From positions 2,790,001 through 2,854,000 of the forward strand of contig NZ_CP169217.1 of NCBI RefSeq assembly GCF_041897535.1: DNA of 64,000 bases. The letters are read 5' to 3'. Numbering within the stretch: position 1 is the first letter of the stretch; every line of letters begins with the position of its first letter. The notes beneath the pieces were generated by a model, which saw nothing but the letters and a program-made list of their open reading frames with translations, was not told the DNA's origin and did not search any database. The position numbers were made by a program, and so were the translations under genes. Origin of the DNA: Methylomicrobium lacus_A. GTDB lineage: Bacteria; Pseudomonadota; Gammaproteobacteria; Methylococcales; Methylomonadaceae. Positions 1-7,611 of the stretch are shown one piece after another.

Positions 1-293
1 AAATAATACGGAGAACCCAACGCCGCAGGTTCTACGGATCGGCTCGGAGTCGCCAGTTCATGCAAACCGCTTTCGTGCGGCACGCTGAACGACGGCGGTA
101 CCTTCGCGTGCCCCGAAGACGGGGAAATATCGGTGATAGCCTCGGTGACGGGTTGCCCTGCCGCAGGCTGGGCGGAGTCGAAGCCCCCGGTCGGCTGGGC
201 CGAGTAAAACTCGTTCGCCCAGCGGGTCAGTTGCTCGATGTCCGGCAAGGGCTGCGCGTTGGTCAACCCCTCCAGATCACTTCTTGTAGTCAT
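1..293 (-). CDS. Cysteine desulfurase cargo, N-terminal disordered region (partial)
   Basis: The reading frame opens at ATG 293-291 and runs off the window edge, giving 97 codons of a Pro/Ser/Gly-rich, apparently disordered sequence. It contains a helix-like motif LTRWANEFYSA near residues 21-31 and GSPYYF at the edge. In family 2A encapsulin loci the gene after the shell is a SufS-like cysteine desulfurase with a long disordered N-terminal targeting domain carrying short conserved motifs of this kind. The start overlaps the shell stop codon by 17 nt, which suggests translational coupling. An alternative TTG start at 266 has GGAGG only 2 nt away and is less likely. The catalytic PLP domain lies outside the window, so the enzyme identity is inferred from position and motif style. 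Confidence 0.7.
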   Translation of the reverse strand, partial: MTTRSDLEGLTNAQPLPDIEQLTRWANEFYSAQPTGGFDSAQPAAGQPVTEAITDISPSSGHAKVPPSFSVPHESGLHELATPSRSVEPAALGSPYY

Positions 294-1209
294 ACGCGTA
301 GTCATAATAGTTGTCCACTTCGACGTTTTCGAGCAAGCCGAGCGCGTCGTCGGTCAAGACCGCCAGCGAGCAGTACAACGACACCAGATAAGAAGCGATC
401 GCCTTATGGTTGATGCCCATGAAACGCACCGACAGGCCCATGCTCAGTTCGTCGGTCAGATTCGGCTGATACAGGCCGACCACGCCCTGACGGCTTTCGC
501 CGGTGCGTAAGAGCAGGATGTTGGTCTTGCCGTTGGTGATCCGGAGTTTGTCGGTCGGGATCAACGGCAGGCCGCGCCAGGTCAAAAACTGCGAGCCGAA
601 CAGCGAAATGGTCGGCGGCGGGGTGCCGCGGCGGGTCGCTTCCCGGCCGAAGGCCGCGATCGCGCGCGGATGCGCAAGGAAGAAGCCGGGCTCTTTCCAG
701 ACCTTCGCGATCAGCTCGTCCAGATCGTCCGGGGTCGGCGAGCCATGGCGGGTCTTGATCTTCATCGAGTCGGCGACATTGTTCAGCAAGCCGTATTCGG
801 CGTTGTTGATCAACTCGCTTTCCTGACGCTCCTTGACCGTTTCGATGGTCAGGCGCAACTGTTCGCGGATCTGGTTATGCGGGCTGCTGTACAAATCGGC
901 GATACGGGTATGCACGTCCAGCACGGTATTGACCGCGTTCAAGCGGTATTCCCGGCCCCACTCTTCGTAATCGACGAAGGTTTGCGGCAATACTTTTTCA
1001 TCGAGGCTGGAGCAGTCGACCGCGAGATCGGCCTCATTCTTGACTTTGTTGACCCGGTAAATACCCGCCTCGACCGGCACCCATTGCAACAGGTGGACCA
1101 GCCAGCGCGGCGTAATGGCTCCCATCATCGGGACGGTTTTGGTTGCATTCGAAAGCGTACGGGCGGCGACGTCTCCTAATGCGGTATGGGCGTCATGTAT
1201 ATCGGTCAT
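277..1209 (-). CDS. srpI: Family 2A encapsulin shell protein, SrpI type
   Basis: This 310-residue protein matches the HK97-fold shell subunits called SrpI, first known as a sulfur-regulated plasmid protein of Synechococcus. It has the usual length, about 305-320. Recognisable features are the acidic N-arm, the segment with RQESELINNAEYGLLNN near residues 125-140, the PTPDDLDEL segment, and the C-terminal stretch with SVRFMGINHKAIASYLVSLY. The subunit self-assembles into an icosahedral cytosolic nanocompartment that encloses a cysteine desulfurase. The gene lies 29 nt after the serine acetyltransferase and overlaps the cargo gene, so all three probably share a transcript. AAGAGGAA upstream of ATG 1209 is a good ribosome-binding site. 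Family identity is confident; storage of sulfur inside the shell is known for the family, not shown here. Confidence 0.93.
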   Translation of the reverse strand: MTDIHDAHTALGDVAARTLSNATKTVPMMGAITPRWLVHLLQWVPVEAGIYRVNKVKNEADLAVDCSSLDEKVLPQTFVDYEEWGREYRLNAVNTVLDVHTRIADLYSSPHNQIREQLRLTIETVKERQESELINNAEYGLLNNVADSMKIKTRHGSPTPDDLDELIAKVWKEPGFFLAHPRAIAAFGREATRRGTPPPTISLFGSQFLTWRGLPLIPTDKLRITNGKTNILLLRTGESRQGVVGLYQPNLTDELSMGLSVRFMGINHKAIASYLVSLYCSLAVLTDDALGLLENVEVDNYYDYAYDYKK

Positions 1210-1238
1210 CGGATGTTTTCCTCTTGGTTATCAATAAA

Positions 1239-2186
1239 TCAGTGATTTACAGGCGATTCGCTGTAAACCGGGGGCTCTTTTTTAGTTAAAATTTCACTGT
1301 GGTGCGCGCGCGATTGGGTCACGATGCTGCCGGGCGCGACGCTCTCGGTCAGCCAGACATTGCCGCCGATCGTCGACCCCTGGCCTATCGTGACGCGGCC
1401 CAGGATCGTCGCGCCGGCATAAATCACCACATCATCCTCGACGATCGGGTGGCGGGGGTAGCCTTTGGTCAGCACGCCGTCCGCGTCTTTCGCAAAACGC
1501 TTCGCGCCCAGGGTCACGGCCTGATACAGGCGCACATGGCGGCCGATCACCGCGGTTTCGCCGATCACGACGCCGGTGCCGTGATCGATGAAAAAACTTT
1601 CGCCGATCTGGGCGCCCGGATGGATGTCGATGCCGGTCGCGGAATGCGCGATCTCGGTGATCATCCGCGCGGTCAGCCGAACGCCGAGGCCGAACAGCAC
1701 GTGCGCGATGCGCTGATGGATGATCGCGGTCACGCCCGGGTAGCAGACCAGCACCTCGTCGATGCTGCCGGCGGCCGGGTCCCCCTCATAGGCGGCCTGA
1801 ATATCGCTGTCGATCAGCCGGCGCAGCGCCGGAATCGTGACCGCGAACGCCCGGGTGATCGCCGACGCGTGCAGCAGGATCTCCTCCGCGTCGGCATCGT
1901 CCGCGGCCATGAAACACAGCTCGCGGCGGATCTGTCTTTGCAACTCCCTGAGCGTCACGTCCAGGGTGTGGCCGACATAACTGTCGATGCCTTCGTCGGT
2001 CAGGTCGGGCAGGCCCAGCCGGTTCGGAAACATCGCCGCGCTGAGCCCGTCGATGATCGTGATCAGTACCTTGCGCGACGGCAGCTTCGGCGGCTTGTTC
2101 AGCCGCGCGCGGCTTTCGAGCGAGCGCAAACGCAAGGCGCGCAGTTCGGCGACGAGGCCTTCGATTTCCAGACGGTTTCCGTTCAC
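1239..2186 (-). CDS. cysE: Serine O-acetyltransferase (CysE/EpsC family)
   Basis: The enzyme transfers acetyl from acetyl-CoA to L-serine, giving O-acetylserine, the carbon acceptor for cysteine synthesis and, through N-acetylserine, the usual CysB inducer. The C-terminal half is a left-handed beta-helix of hexapeptide repeats, with HPGAQIGESFFIDHGTG and VVIGETAVIG around residues 190-220 and the catalytic His/Asp pair DH in it. At 315 residues it is longer than E. coli CysE (273) and resembles the EpsC/SrpH subgroup found beside SrpI encapsulins. It is the first gene of the encapsulin operon, 230 nt after cysB with a terminator in between, so it likely has its own promoter. GGCTTGTTC-type coding bias is normal for the region. 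Confidence 0.9.
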   Translation of the reverse strand: MNGNRLEIEGLVAELRALRLRSLESRARLNKPPKLPSRKVLITIIDGLSAAMFPNRLGLPDLTDEGIDSYVGHTLDVTLRELQRQIRRELCFMAADDADAEEILLHASAITRAFAVTIPALRRLIDSDIQAAYEGDPAAGSIDEVLVCYPGVTAIIHQRIAHVLFGLGVRLTARMITEIAHSATGIDIHPGAQIGESFFIDHGTGVVIGETAVIGRHVRLYQAVTLGAKRFAKDADGVLTKGYPRHPIVEDDVVIYAGATILGRVTIGQGSTIGGNVWLTESVAPGSIVTQSRAHHSEILTKKEPPVYSESPVNH

Positions 2187-2277
2187 GTTGATTTCTCCGA
2201 TGTTTTTTGTCTCGAATGGTTAACAAAAATCGCGCCGATTTGTCGCCCCGGCGCCGAACCATCGCAAAATTTTGGGC

Positions 2278-2316
2278 AAAAAAAAGCCAGTGCTCCCTCA
2301 CGGGAGTCACTGGCTT
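2278..2316 (-). terminator. Intrinsic terminator after cysB
   Basis: Read on the minus strand, a near-perfect 14-bp stem with one bulge (arms at 2302-2316 and 2284-2297, loop of four bases) is followed by eight U residues. It lies about 100 nt after the cysB stop and upstream of cysE, so it should end the cysB transcript and isolate the encapsulin operon, or act as an attenuator if transcription enters from upstream. Confidence 0.8.
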
Positions 2317-2416
2317 CCGGTTGTCCGGTCAGCGTGAACTGAATGTGATGGTTAAAGTACTCTAATCGGCTTTGTGCTGTCAAGCCGACCCGATGCTATC
2401 GGCAAAGCGCGACGAA

Positions 2417-3325
2417 CTATGCCGTCGGGTGTTTCCGCTCCGCCGTCGCCAGCAACTCGTCGATGAAAAACCGGCAGAACTCCGGCAGATACAGCTGCTT
2501 CAAATAAGCGAAGCGGGTCACCGAAGGCGGAATCAGGTGGCCCAGATCGCGCGCGATCAGGTCGTCATCGGCCTGCGGCTCGAACGCGGTAGCGGCGATG
2601 ATGCCGACGCCGAGGCCGATCCGCACATAGGTCTTGATGATGTCCGAATCGGCGGCTTCGAGCGCGATGTCCAGCGAGGTATGACTGCTGGTCAAGGCTT
2701 TTTCGATGCTGGAACGGCCGGTGTAGCCCTTGCTGTAAGTCAAGATCGGGAAATCGGCCAGTCGCTCCAGCGTAATCTCGCCCTCGGCCAAGGGATGGCC
2801 CTTCGGCACGACCGCGACATGATGCCATTCGTAGCACGGCTTGATGATCAGCTTGTCGTCCTCTTCATTCAGCTTTTCGGTACAGATCGCGATGTCGGCC
2901 TGATGATGATGCAGCAGGTCGATCAGATTGGTCGGCGACGACTGCACGATGTAGATTTTGATGTTCGGGTATTTCTCGCGGAATTTGCGGATCGGCTCCG
3001 GCAAAAAATACTTGGCCTGGGTGTGCGTGGTCGCGACATGCAATTCGCCGCCCCGGTTGTGCAAAAAATCTTCCGCGATCGCCTGGATGTTGCGTTTGGA
3101 CAGGTTGATCAGCGTGACTTCTTCCATGATGCGTTCGCCGAGCGGCGTCAGGCCGACCAGTTTCTTGCCCTGACGCTCGAACACCGGCGCGCCGAGCTCG
3201 GCTTCCAGCAATTGCAGTTGGCGGCTGACCGCCGACTGCACGACGAACATTTTCTCCGCCGCTTTCGACAGGTTGAAATTGGTCTCCTGCAAGACGCGGA
3301 GGAGTTCGAGTTGATTTAGATTCAT
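2417..3325 (-). CDS. cysB: LysR-family transcriptional regulator CysB
   Basis: This is the master activator of sulfate assimilation in gammaproteobacteria. The N-terminal winged helix-turn-helix (residues 1-60, with NLSKAAEKMFVVQSAVSRQL) is followed by the two-lobed effector domain. The lobe contains TTHTQAKYFLP near residue 100, a CysB hallmark at the inducer pocket. At 302 residues it is shorter than enteric CysB (324) only at the C-terminus. It sits 35 nt downstream of cysA, in the same direction, so it may be co-transcribed with the sulfate transporter it is expected to control. Its own terminator follows. LysR proteins bind dyads with T-N11-A spacing, and candidate dyads are described at 7562 and 9559. 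Confidence 0.93.
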   Translation of the reverse strand: MNLNQLELLRVLQETNFNLSKAAEKMFVVQSAVSRQLQLLEAELGAPVFERQGKKLVGLTPLGERIMEEVTLINLSKRNIQAIAEDFLHNRGGELHVATTHTQAKYFLPEPIRKFREKYPNIKIYIVQSSPTNLIDLLHHHQADIAICTEKLNEEDDKLIIKPCYEWHHVAVVPKGHPLAEGEITLERLADFPILTYSKGYTGRSSIEKALTSSHTSLDIALEAADSDIIKTYVRIGLGVGIIAATAFEPQADDDLIARDLGHLIPPSVTRFAYLKQLYLPEFCRFFIDELLATAERKHPTA

Positions 3326-3360
3326 GCCTTCCTTAACGTTAATTCAGCGATAGATTTTTT

Positions 3361-4410
3361 TCAATTGAACCAGTGCGCCTGCCTGATCCGGAGCGCCACC
3401 CGGTCGCCCTTCGCGAGCCGCAAGGCTTTAAAGCGTTCGTTCGGCAATTGCGCATACACGGTTGCGGTCGACTTGCCTTGTCCCCGCGCCTCCCTGGACA
3501 ATTCGACCCGGATCGCCGAGCCCAGATGCTGCCAGTCTTTCAGGGTGAAAGGCGATGAGGATGCATCGGCATTTTTTTCGATGTCGATGTCGTGCGGACG
3601 CACATGCGCGGTCAATGCCTCGGGATGCTCCAGGATGATGCCGGCGTGTTGCAGCCAGATTTTATCCTCTTTTTCGAGATCGAACACATTGGTCTGACCG
3701 ATGAACTGCGATACGAAGGCATTGGCCGGATGATCGTAAATCTCGCTCGGCGCGCCTTGCTGCTCGATGCGGCCGTGATTCAGCACCACCACCTGGCTCG
3801 CGACCTCCATCGCTTCTTCCTGATCGTGGGTCACGAAGATGCTGGTCACGTTCAGTTCATGATGCAGGTTTCTGAGCCATTGGCGCAAGTCCTTGCGCAC
3901 GCTCGCATCGAGCGCGCCGAACGGCTCGTCGAGCAGCAGCACCGAAGGCTCGACCGCCAACGCGCGCGCCAGCGCGATCCGTTGGCGCTGGCCGCCGGAA
4001 AGCTGGTCCGGGTAGCGGTCGTGCAGCCAGTCCAACTGCACCAATTGCAATAGCTCGTGCACTTTCTTGCGGATCATCGCCTCGCCGGGACGTTCCTTGC
4101 GCGATTTGACGCGAAGGCCGAAGGCGATGTTGTCGAACACGGTCATGTGCCGGAACAGGGCATAGTGCTGAAACACGAAGCCGATGCCGCGATGGCTGGC
4201 ATGCTGTTCGGTCTTGTCCTCGCCGCTCAGCAGCACGCGCCCGGAATCCGGCTGCTCCAGGCCGGCGATGATGCGCAGCAAGGTCGTCTTGCCGCAGCCG
4301 GACGGGCCCAAGAGGGCGACCAGTTCGCCTTCCGGAATCTCCAGATTGATATGGTCGAGCGCGGAAAAGTCGCCGAAGTTTTTACTGATGTTCGAAAGTA
4401 GGATGCTCAT
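3361..4410 (-). CDS. cysA: Sulfate/thiosulfate ABC transporter ATP-binding subunit CysA
   Basis: This ATPase powers sulfate and thiosulfate import with CysT and CysW. The motifs are in order: Walker A GPSGCGKTT near residues 34-42, Q-loop FVFQHYALF, signature LSGGQRQR near 136, Walker B VLLLDEP followed by FGALD, and the H-loop VTHDQEEAM. A C-terminal TOBE-like domain (about 240-349) follows, as in the sulfate/spermidine/maltose class. The length, 349, fits the family (about 365 in E. coli). It begins 44 nt after cysW and is the last transporter gene before cysB. Confidence 0.96.
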   Translation of the reverse strand: MSILLSNISKNFGDFSALDHINLEIPEGELVALLGPSGCGKTTLLRIIAGLEQPDSGRVLLSGEDKTEQHASHRGIGFVFQHYALFRHMTVFDNIAFGLRVKSRKERPGEAMIRKKVHELLQLVQLDWLHDRYPDQLSGGQRQRIALARALAVEPSVLLLDEPFGALDASVRKDLRQWLRNLHHELNVTSIFVTHDQEEAMEVASQVVVLNHGRIEQQGAPSEIYDHPANAFVSQFIGQTNVFDLEKEDKIWLQHAGIILEHPEALTAHVRPHDIDIEKNADASSSPFTLKDWQHLGSAIRVELSREARGQGKSTATVYAQLPNERFKALRLAKGDRVALRIRQAHWFN

Positions 4411-4454
4411 AATGCCAGTTCAGGGTGCAAGGTTCAGGAAATCGAGATCCAATC

Positions 4455-5312
4455 TCAGCGCTTCTTCCATTCCAAAAGGCTCTTCAGGACCAGCGTCACG
4501 ATCGCAAGTCCGGCCAGGATCGAGGCGCTCGCGAAGGCGCCGACGAAGTTGTATTCGTTGTAACTGACTTCGACATGCAGCGGCAGCGTATTGGTCAGGC
4601 CGCGGATATGGCCGGAGACGACCGAAACCGCGCCGAACTCGCCCATCGCCCGCGCATTGCACAGCAAGACGCCGTACAAAAGCCCCCATTTGATATTCGG
4701 CAAGGTGATCAGGAAAAAGGTCTTCCAGCCGCTGGCGCCCAAGGACAATGCGGCTTCTTCCTCTTCGCTGCCCATCTCCTGCATCAGCGGAATCAATTCG
4801 CGCGCGACGAAGGGGAAGGTGATGAACAGCGTCGCCAGCACGATGCCCGGCACCGCGAAGATGACCTTCAGATCGTGTTCGCCGAGCCATGCGCCGAACC
4901 AGCCCTGCGCGCCGAACAACAGCACGAAGATCAATCCGGAAATGACCGGAGACACCGAAAACGGCAGATCGATCAGGGTCGTTAACAGGCTCTTGCCCGG
5001 AAATTCGAAGCGGGTGATCGCCCAGGCGGCGGCCACGCCGAAGACGGTGTTCAAAGGCACCGTGACCAGGGCGGTGATCAAGGTCAGCTCGATCGCCGCT
5101 TGCGCATCCGGCTGCGTCAGCTCGGACCAGTAGGCATCCCAGCCTTTCGCAAAGGCCTCGAAGAGCACGACCGCCAGCGGCAGGCATAAAAACAGAAAGA
5201 TGAATCCGACCGACACCGCGACCAGGCTCCATTGGACCCAGGGTGCATCGCCGAGGGCAATATGGCGGCGCGGGGCTTGATCGATCGTTTCGGCAACAGT
5301 TATCGCATTCAT
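4455..5312 (-). CDS. cysW: Sulfate ABC transporter permease CysW
   Basis: This 285-residue inner-membrane permease has six predicted hydrophobic segments, the first near residues 30-55. The coupling-helix EAA loop is visible as the EEEEAALSLGASGWKTFFLITLP region near residue 185, followed by ARAMGEFGAVSVVSGHIRG, which is typical of CysW. With CysT it forms the transmembrane pore of the sulfate importer. The start is 12 nt after the cysT stop, so the two subunits are translated together, and cysA follows after 44 nt. Confidence 0.95.
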   Translation of the reverse strand: MNAITVAETIDQAPRRHIALGDAPWVQWSLVAVSVGFIFLFLCLPLAVVLFEAFAKGWDAYWSELTQPDAQAAIELTLITALVTVPLNTVFGVAAAWAITRFEFPGKSLLTTLIDLPFSVSPVISGLIFVLLFGAQGWFGAWLGEHDLKVIFAVPGIVLATLFITFPFVARELIPLMQEMGSEEEEAALSLGASGWKTFFLITLPNIKWGLLYGVLLCNARAMGEFGAVSVVSGHIRGLTNTLPLHVEVSYNEYNFVGAFASASILAGLAIVTLVLKSLLEWKKR

Positions 5313-5324
5313 CGGCCTAGACTC

Positions 5325-6152
5325 CTAGAGTTGTCCCGAGCGCTTCCGCACCCAGTATTGCAGTAAGTTGATCACCAGCAGCAGCAAGAACGAAATGACC
5401 AGCAAGGTCAGCGCAATCGCGGTCGCGCCGGCGTATTCGTATTGTTCCAGCTTGGTGATGATCATCAACGGCACGATTTCGGAGACATAGGGCAGATTGC
5501 CGGCAATGAAGATCACCGAGCCGTATTCACCGATGCCGCGCGCGAACGCCAAGGCGAAACCGGTCAGCAAGGCCGGAAACACATTCGGAAAGATCACCTT
5601 CAAAAATACCTGCAGGCGGGTCGCTCCCAAGGTCGATGCGGCCTCCTCCATGGTCGTGTCGAATTCCTGCAGCACCGGCTGCACGGTCCTGACCACGAAC
5701 GGCAGCGCGATGAAAATCAACGCGATCACGATCCCGGTCGGATTGTAGGCGACCTTGAGGCCGAACGCCTCCGCGATGAATTTGCCGAGAAATCCGCCGG
5801 GCTGGTAGATCGTCGCCAACACGATGCCGGCCACCGCGGTCGGCAGCGCGAACGGCAGATCGATCAGCGCGTCGAGCACGCGCTTGCCGGGAAACGGATA
5901 GCGGACGAAGGTCCAGGCGATGATGAAGCCGAAAACGCTCGCGATTGCCGCGGCGATCAGGGAGGTTGCGAAACTGACCCGGAACGAAGCCAGCACCCGC
6001 TTGTTCAGGATGATGTCAAGGTATTCGTCCCAGCTCAGGAAAAGGCTTTTGAAGACCAGCGTGCTGAGCGGAATGAGCACGACGAGTCCCAAATAAAACA
6101 GGGTAAAGCCGAGGGCCGGACGAAAACCCGGCAGGATATGACTTTGTCTCAT
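5325..6152 (-). CDS. cysT: Sulfate ABC transporter permease CysT (CysU)
   Basis: This is the second permease of the sulfate importer. The chosen start (ATG 6152) gives 275 residues, which fits the family at about 277; the frame is open for 38 more codons upstream, but that extension is hydrophilic and unlike the family. Six hydrophobic segments are visible. The EAA loop appears as TTMEEAASTLGATRLQVF near residue 185, followed by ARGIGEYGSVIFIAGN. It heads the cysTWA run, with 12 nt to cysW. A terminator hairpin lies between the upstream sbp gene and this one, so expression may depend on read-through or on a promoter in the 339-nt gap. Confidence 0.94.
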   Translation of the reverse strand: MRQSHILPGFRPALGFTLFYLGLVVLIPLSTLVFKSLFLSWDEYLDIILNKRVLASFRVSFATSLIAAAIASVFGFIIAWTFVRYPFPGKRVLDALIDLPFALPTAVAGIVLATIYQPGGFLGKFIAEAFGLKVAYNPTGIVIALIFIALPFVVRTVQPVLQEFDTTMEEAASTLGATRLQVFLKVIFPNVFPALLTGFALAFARGIGEYGSVIFIAGNLPYVSEIVPLMIITKLEQYEYAGATAIALTLLVISFLLLLVINLLQYWVRKRSGQL

Positions 6153-6280
6153 GAATTTTACGCTTTGGTGGTGGTGAGCATAAATGGGTATTCCGCTTGC
6201 CACGCCCCGCGTGGAAACCGTAATGGGAAACCGAGTGGGTCCGGTTAATACAGCACTTCCCGACACTCCCGGCTTCTGCT

Positions 6281-6320
6281 AAAAAAAGCGCTGAATGCTT
6301 TCATCCCGAAACATTCAGCG
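6281..6320 (-). terminator. Intrinsic terminator between sbp and cysT
   Basis: On the minus strand a 9-bp stem (arms 6312-6320 and 6289-6297), with four further inner pairs after a mismatch, is followed by a run of seven U residues at 6281-6287. It sits 171 nt after the sbp stop and 129 nt before the cysT start. It would end or attenuate the sbp message, giving more binding protein than permease. The rest of the 6153-6491 gap holds a second imperfect palindrome near 6320-6355 and no recognisable gene. Confidence 0.75.
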
Positions 6321-6491
6321 TAAACCACGAGAGACATTTCATCGTGGGTTTTACCTGATCGATGACTCCGCACCGATTGTTGAGGAGGCCCTTTAATGCC
6401 GGAATCCCTATTTTTCAAAGAGCTCCGACGCGTACCGCAGGTGCGCAGATTGCCTTGTCTAGCCATTTCAAGGCAGTCTGCGATCCAGGGT

Positions 6492-7496
6492 TTACTGTTC
6501 GTAGATCTGATCGAAGATGCCGTTATCGTCGAAATGGGTTTCCTGCACATCGTCCCAACTGCCGAATACGTCGTTCACCTTGAACAGATCCAGTTTCGGG
6601 AAGCGCGCGATGTCGGCAGGATCGGCATATTTGGGCTCGCTGGGGCGGTAAAAATGCTTGGCCGCCAATTTTTGCCCGGTCGGCGAATAGAGGAATTGCA
6701 GATAGGCTTCCGCCAGATCGCGTGTCTTGTGTTTATCGACGATGCCGTCGACGATCGTGGCCGGCGTTTCGGCCAGGATGCTGCTCGGCGGCACCACGAT
6801 GTCGACCTTGCCTTCGCCCAGTTCCTTGATCGCGAGATACGCCTCGTTTTCCCAGGTCAGCAGCACGTCGCCGATTTCGCGTTGCAGGAAGGTCGTGGTC
6901 GCGCCTCTCGCGCCCGAATCGAGTACCGGCACGTTTTTATACAGCTTCTTCACGAAGTCCTTGGCGGCGTCCTTGCTGCCGTATTTCTTTTCGGCGAACG
7001 CCCAGGCCGCCAGATAGTTGTAGCGCGCGCCGCCCGAGGTTTTCGGGTTCGGGGTCACGACCGAGACGCCGTCCTTGACCAGGTCGTCCCAATTCTTGAT
7101 GCCTTTCGGATTGCCCTTGCGCACCAGAAAAACGATCGTCGAGGTATAAGGGATATTTTTGTTCGGCAGGCGCGATTGCCAATCTTTCGGTAACAGTTTC
7201 GTTCTTCTGGCGATGTTGTCGATGTCGTAGGTGATCGCCAGGGTCAAGACGTCGGCTTCCAGGCCGTCGATCACCGCACGGGCCTGCTTGCCCGCGCCGC
7301 CGTGCGATTGCTTGATGTCGACCGTTTCGCCGGTCTTTTCCCGCCAATACTTCACGAATTCCTGGTTGAAGTCCTGATACAACTCGCGGGTCGGGTCGTA
7401 GGAGACGTTCAGCAAGGTGCGGTTCGCGAAAGCGGCGCCGCTGAGCAGCAACGCCGCCGCCAAGAGGCCTGTTTTCAATACGGTTTTGGTTTTCAT
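6492..7496 (-). CDS. sbp: Periplasmic sulfate-binding protein
   Basis: The protein captures sulfate in the periplasm and delivers it to CysTWA. Starting at ATG 7496 gives 334 residues with a classic Sec signal peptide (positively charged MKTKTVLK, hydrophobic core, cleavage after AAFA near residue 24). The mature N-terminus, LLNVSYDPTRELYQDFN, is the family signature, as are QSHGGAGKQARAV near residue 62 and TPNPKTSGGARYNYLAAW near residue 150. An upstream in-frame extension of 21 residues would remove the signal peptide and is rejected. The gene follows the porin by 115 nt, and the conserved element at 7562-7603 lies between them, so sbp probably has its own regulated promoter. Confidence 0.95.
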   Translation of the reverse strand: MKTKTVLKTGLLAAALLLSGAAFANRTLLNVSYDPTRELYQDFNQEFVKYWREKTGETVDIKQSHGGAGKQARAVIDGLEADVLTLAITYDIDNIARRTKLLPKDWQSRLPNKNIPYTSTIVFLVRKGNPKGIKNWDDLVKDGVSVVTPNPKTSGGARYNYLAAWAFAEKKYGSKDAAKDFVKKLYKNVPVLDSGARGATTTFLQREIGDVLLTWENEAYLAIKELGEGKVDIVVPPSSILAETPATIVDGIVDKHKTRDLAEAYLQFLYSPTGQKLAAKHFYRPSEPKYADPADIARFPKLDLFKVNDVFGSWDDVQETHFDDNGIFDQIYEQ

Positions 7497-7561
7497 CTGT
7501 TCACTCGCAGTTAAGGAATAAAAAATCGTTGTCGCTATCTTAGGCTTTGCGGCTCTCAATC

Positions 7562-7603
7562 AAAAACGATATATTCTGAGTTATTTATCTGTTTTTTAGA
7601 TAA
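7562..7603 (-). promoter_or_regulatory. Bipartite conserved element upstream of sbp (putative CysB site)
   Basis: AAAAACGATAT at 7562-7572 and TATCTGTTTTT starting at 7586 recur with exactly the same 24-nt offset at 9559-9597. Read on the minus strand the element contains a dyad ATCT-N7-AGAT, which has LysR-type T-N11-A geometry. It ends about 65 nt before the sbp start. Recurrence upstream of two genes in one sulfur cluster that also encodes CysB supports a regulatory role; the assignment to CysB is inference. Confidence 0.55.
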
Positions 7604-7611
7604 CCGATTGA

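Noticed and set aside
2372..3319. A long plus-strand frame opposite cysB
   Set aside because: Mirror of the CysB coding sequence; composition is that of an antisense shadow.
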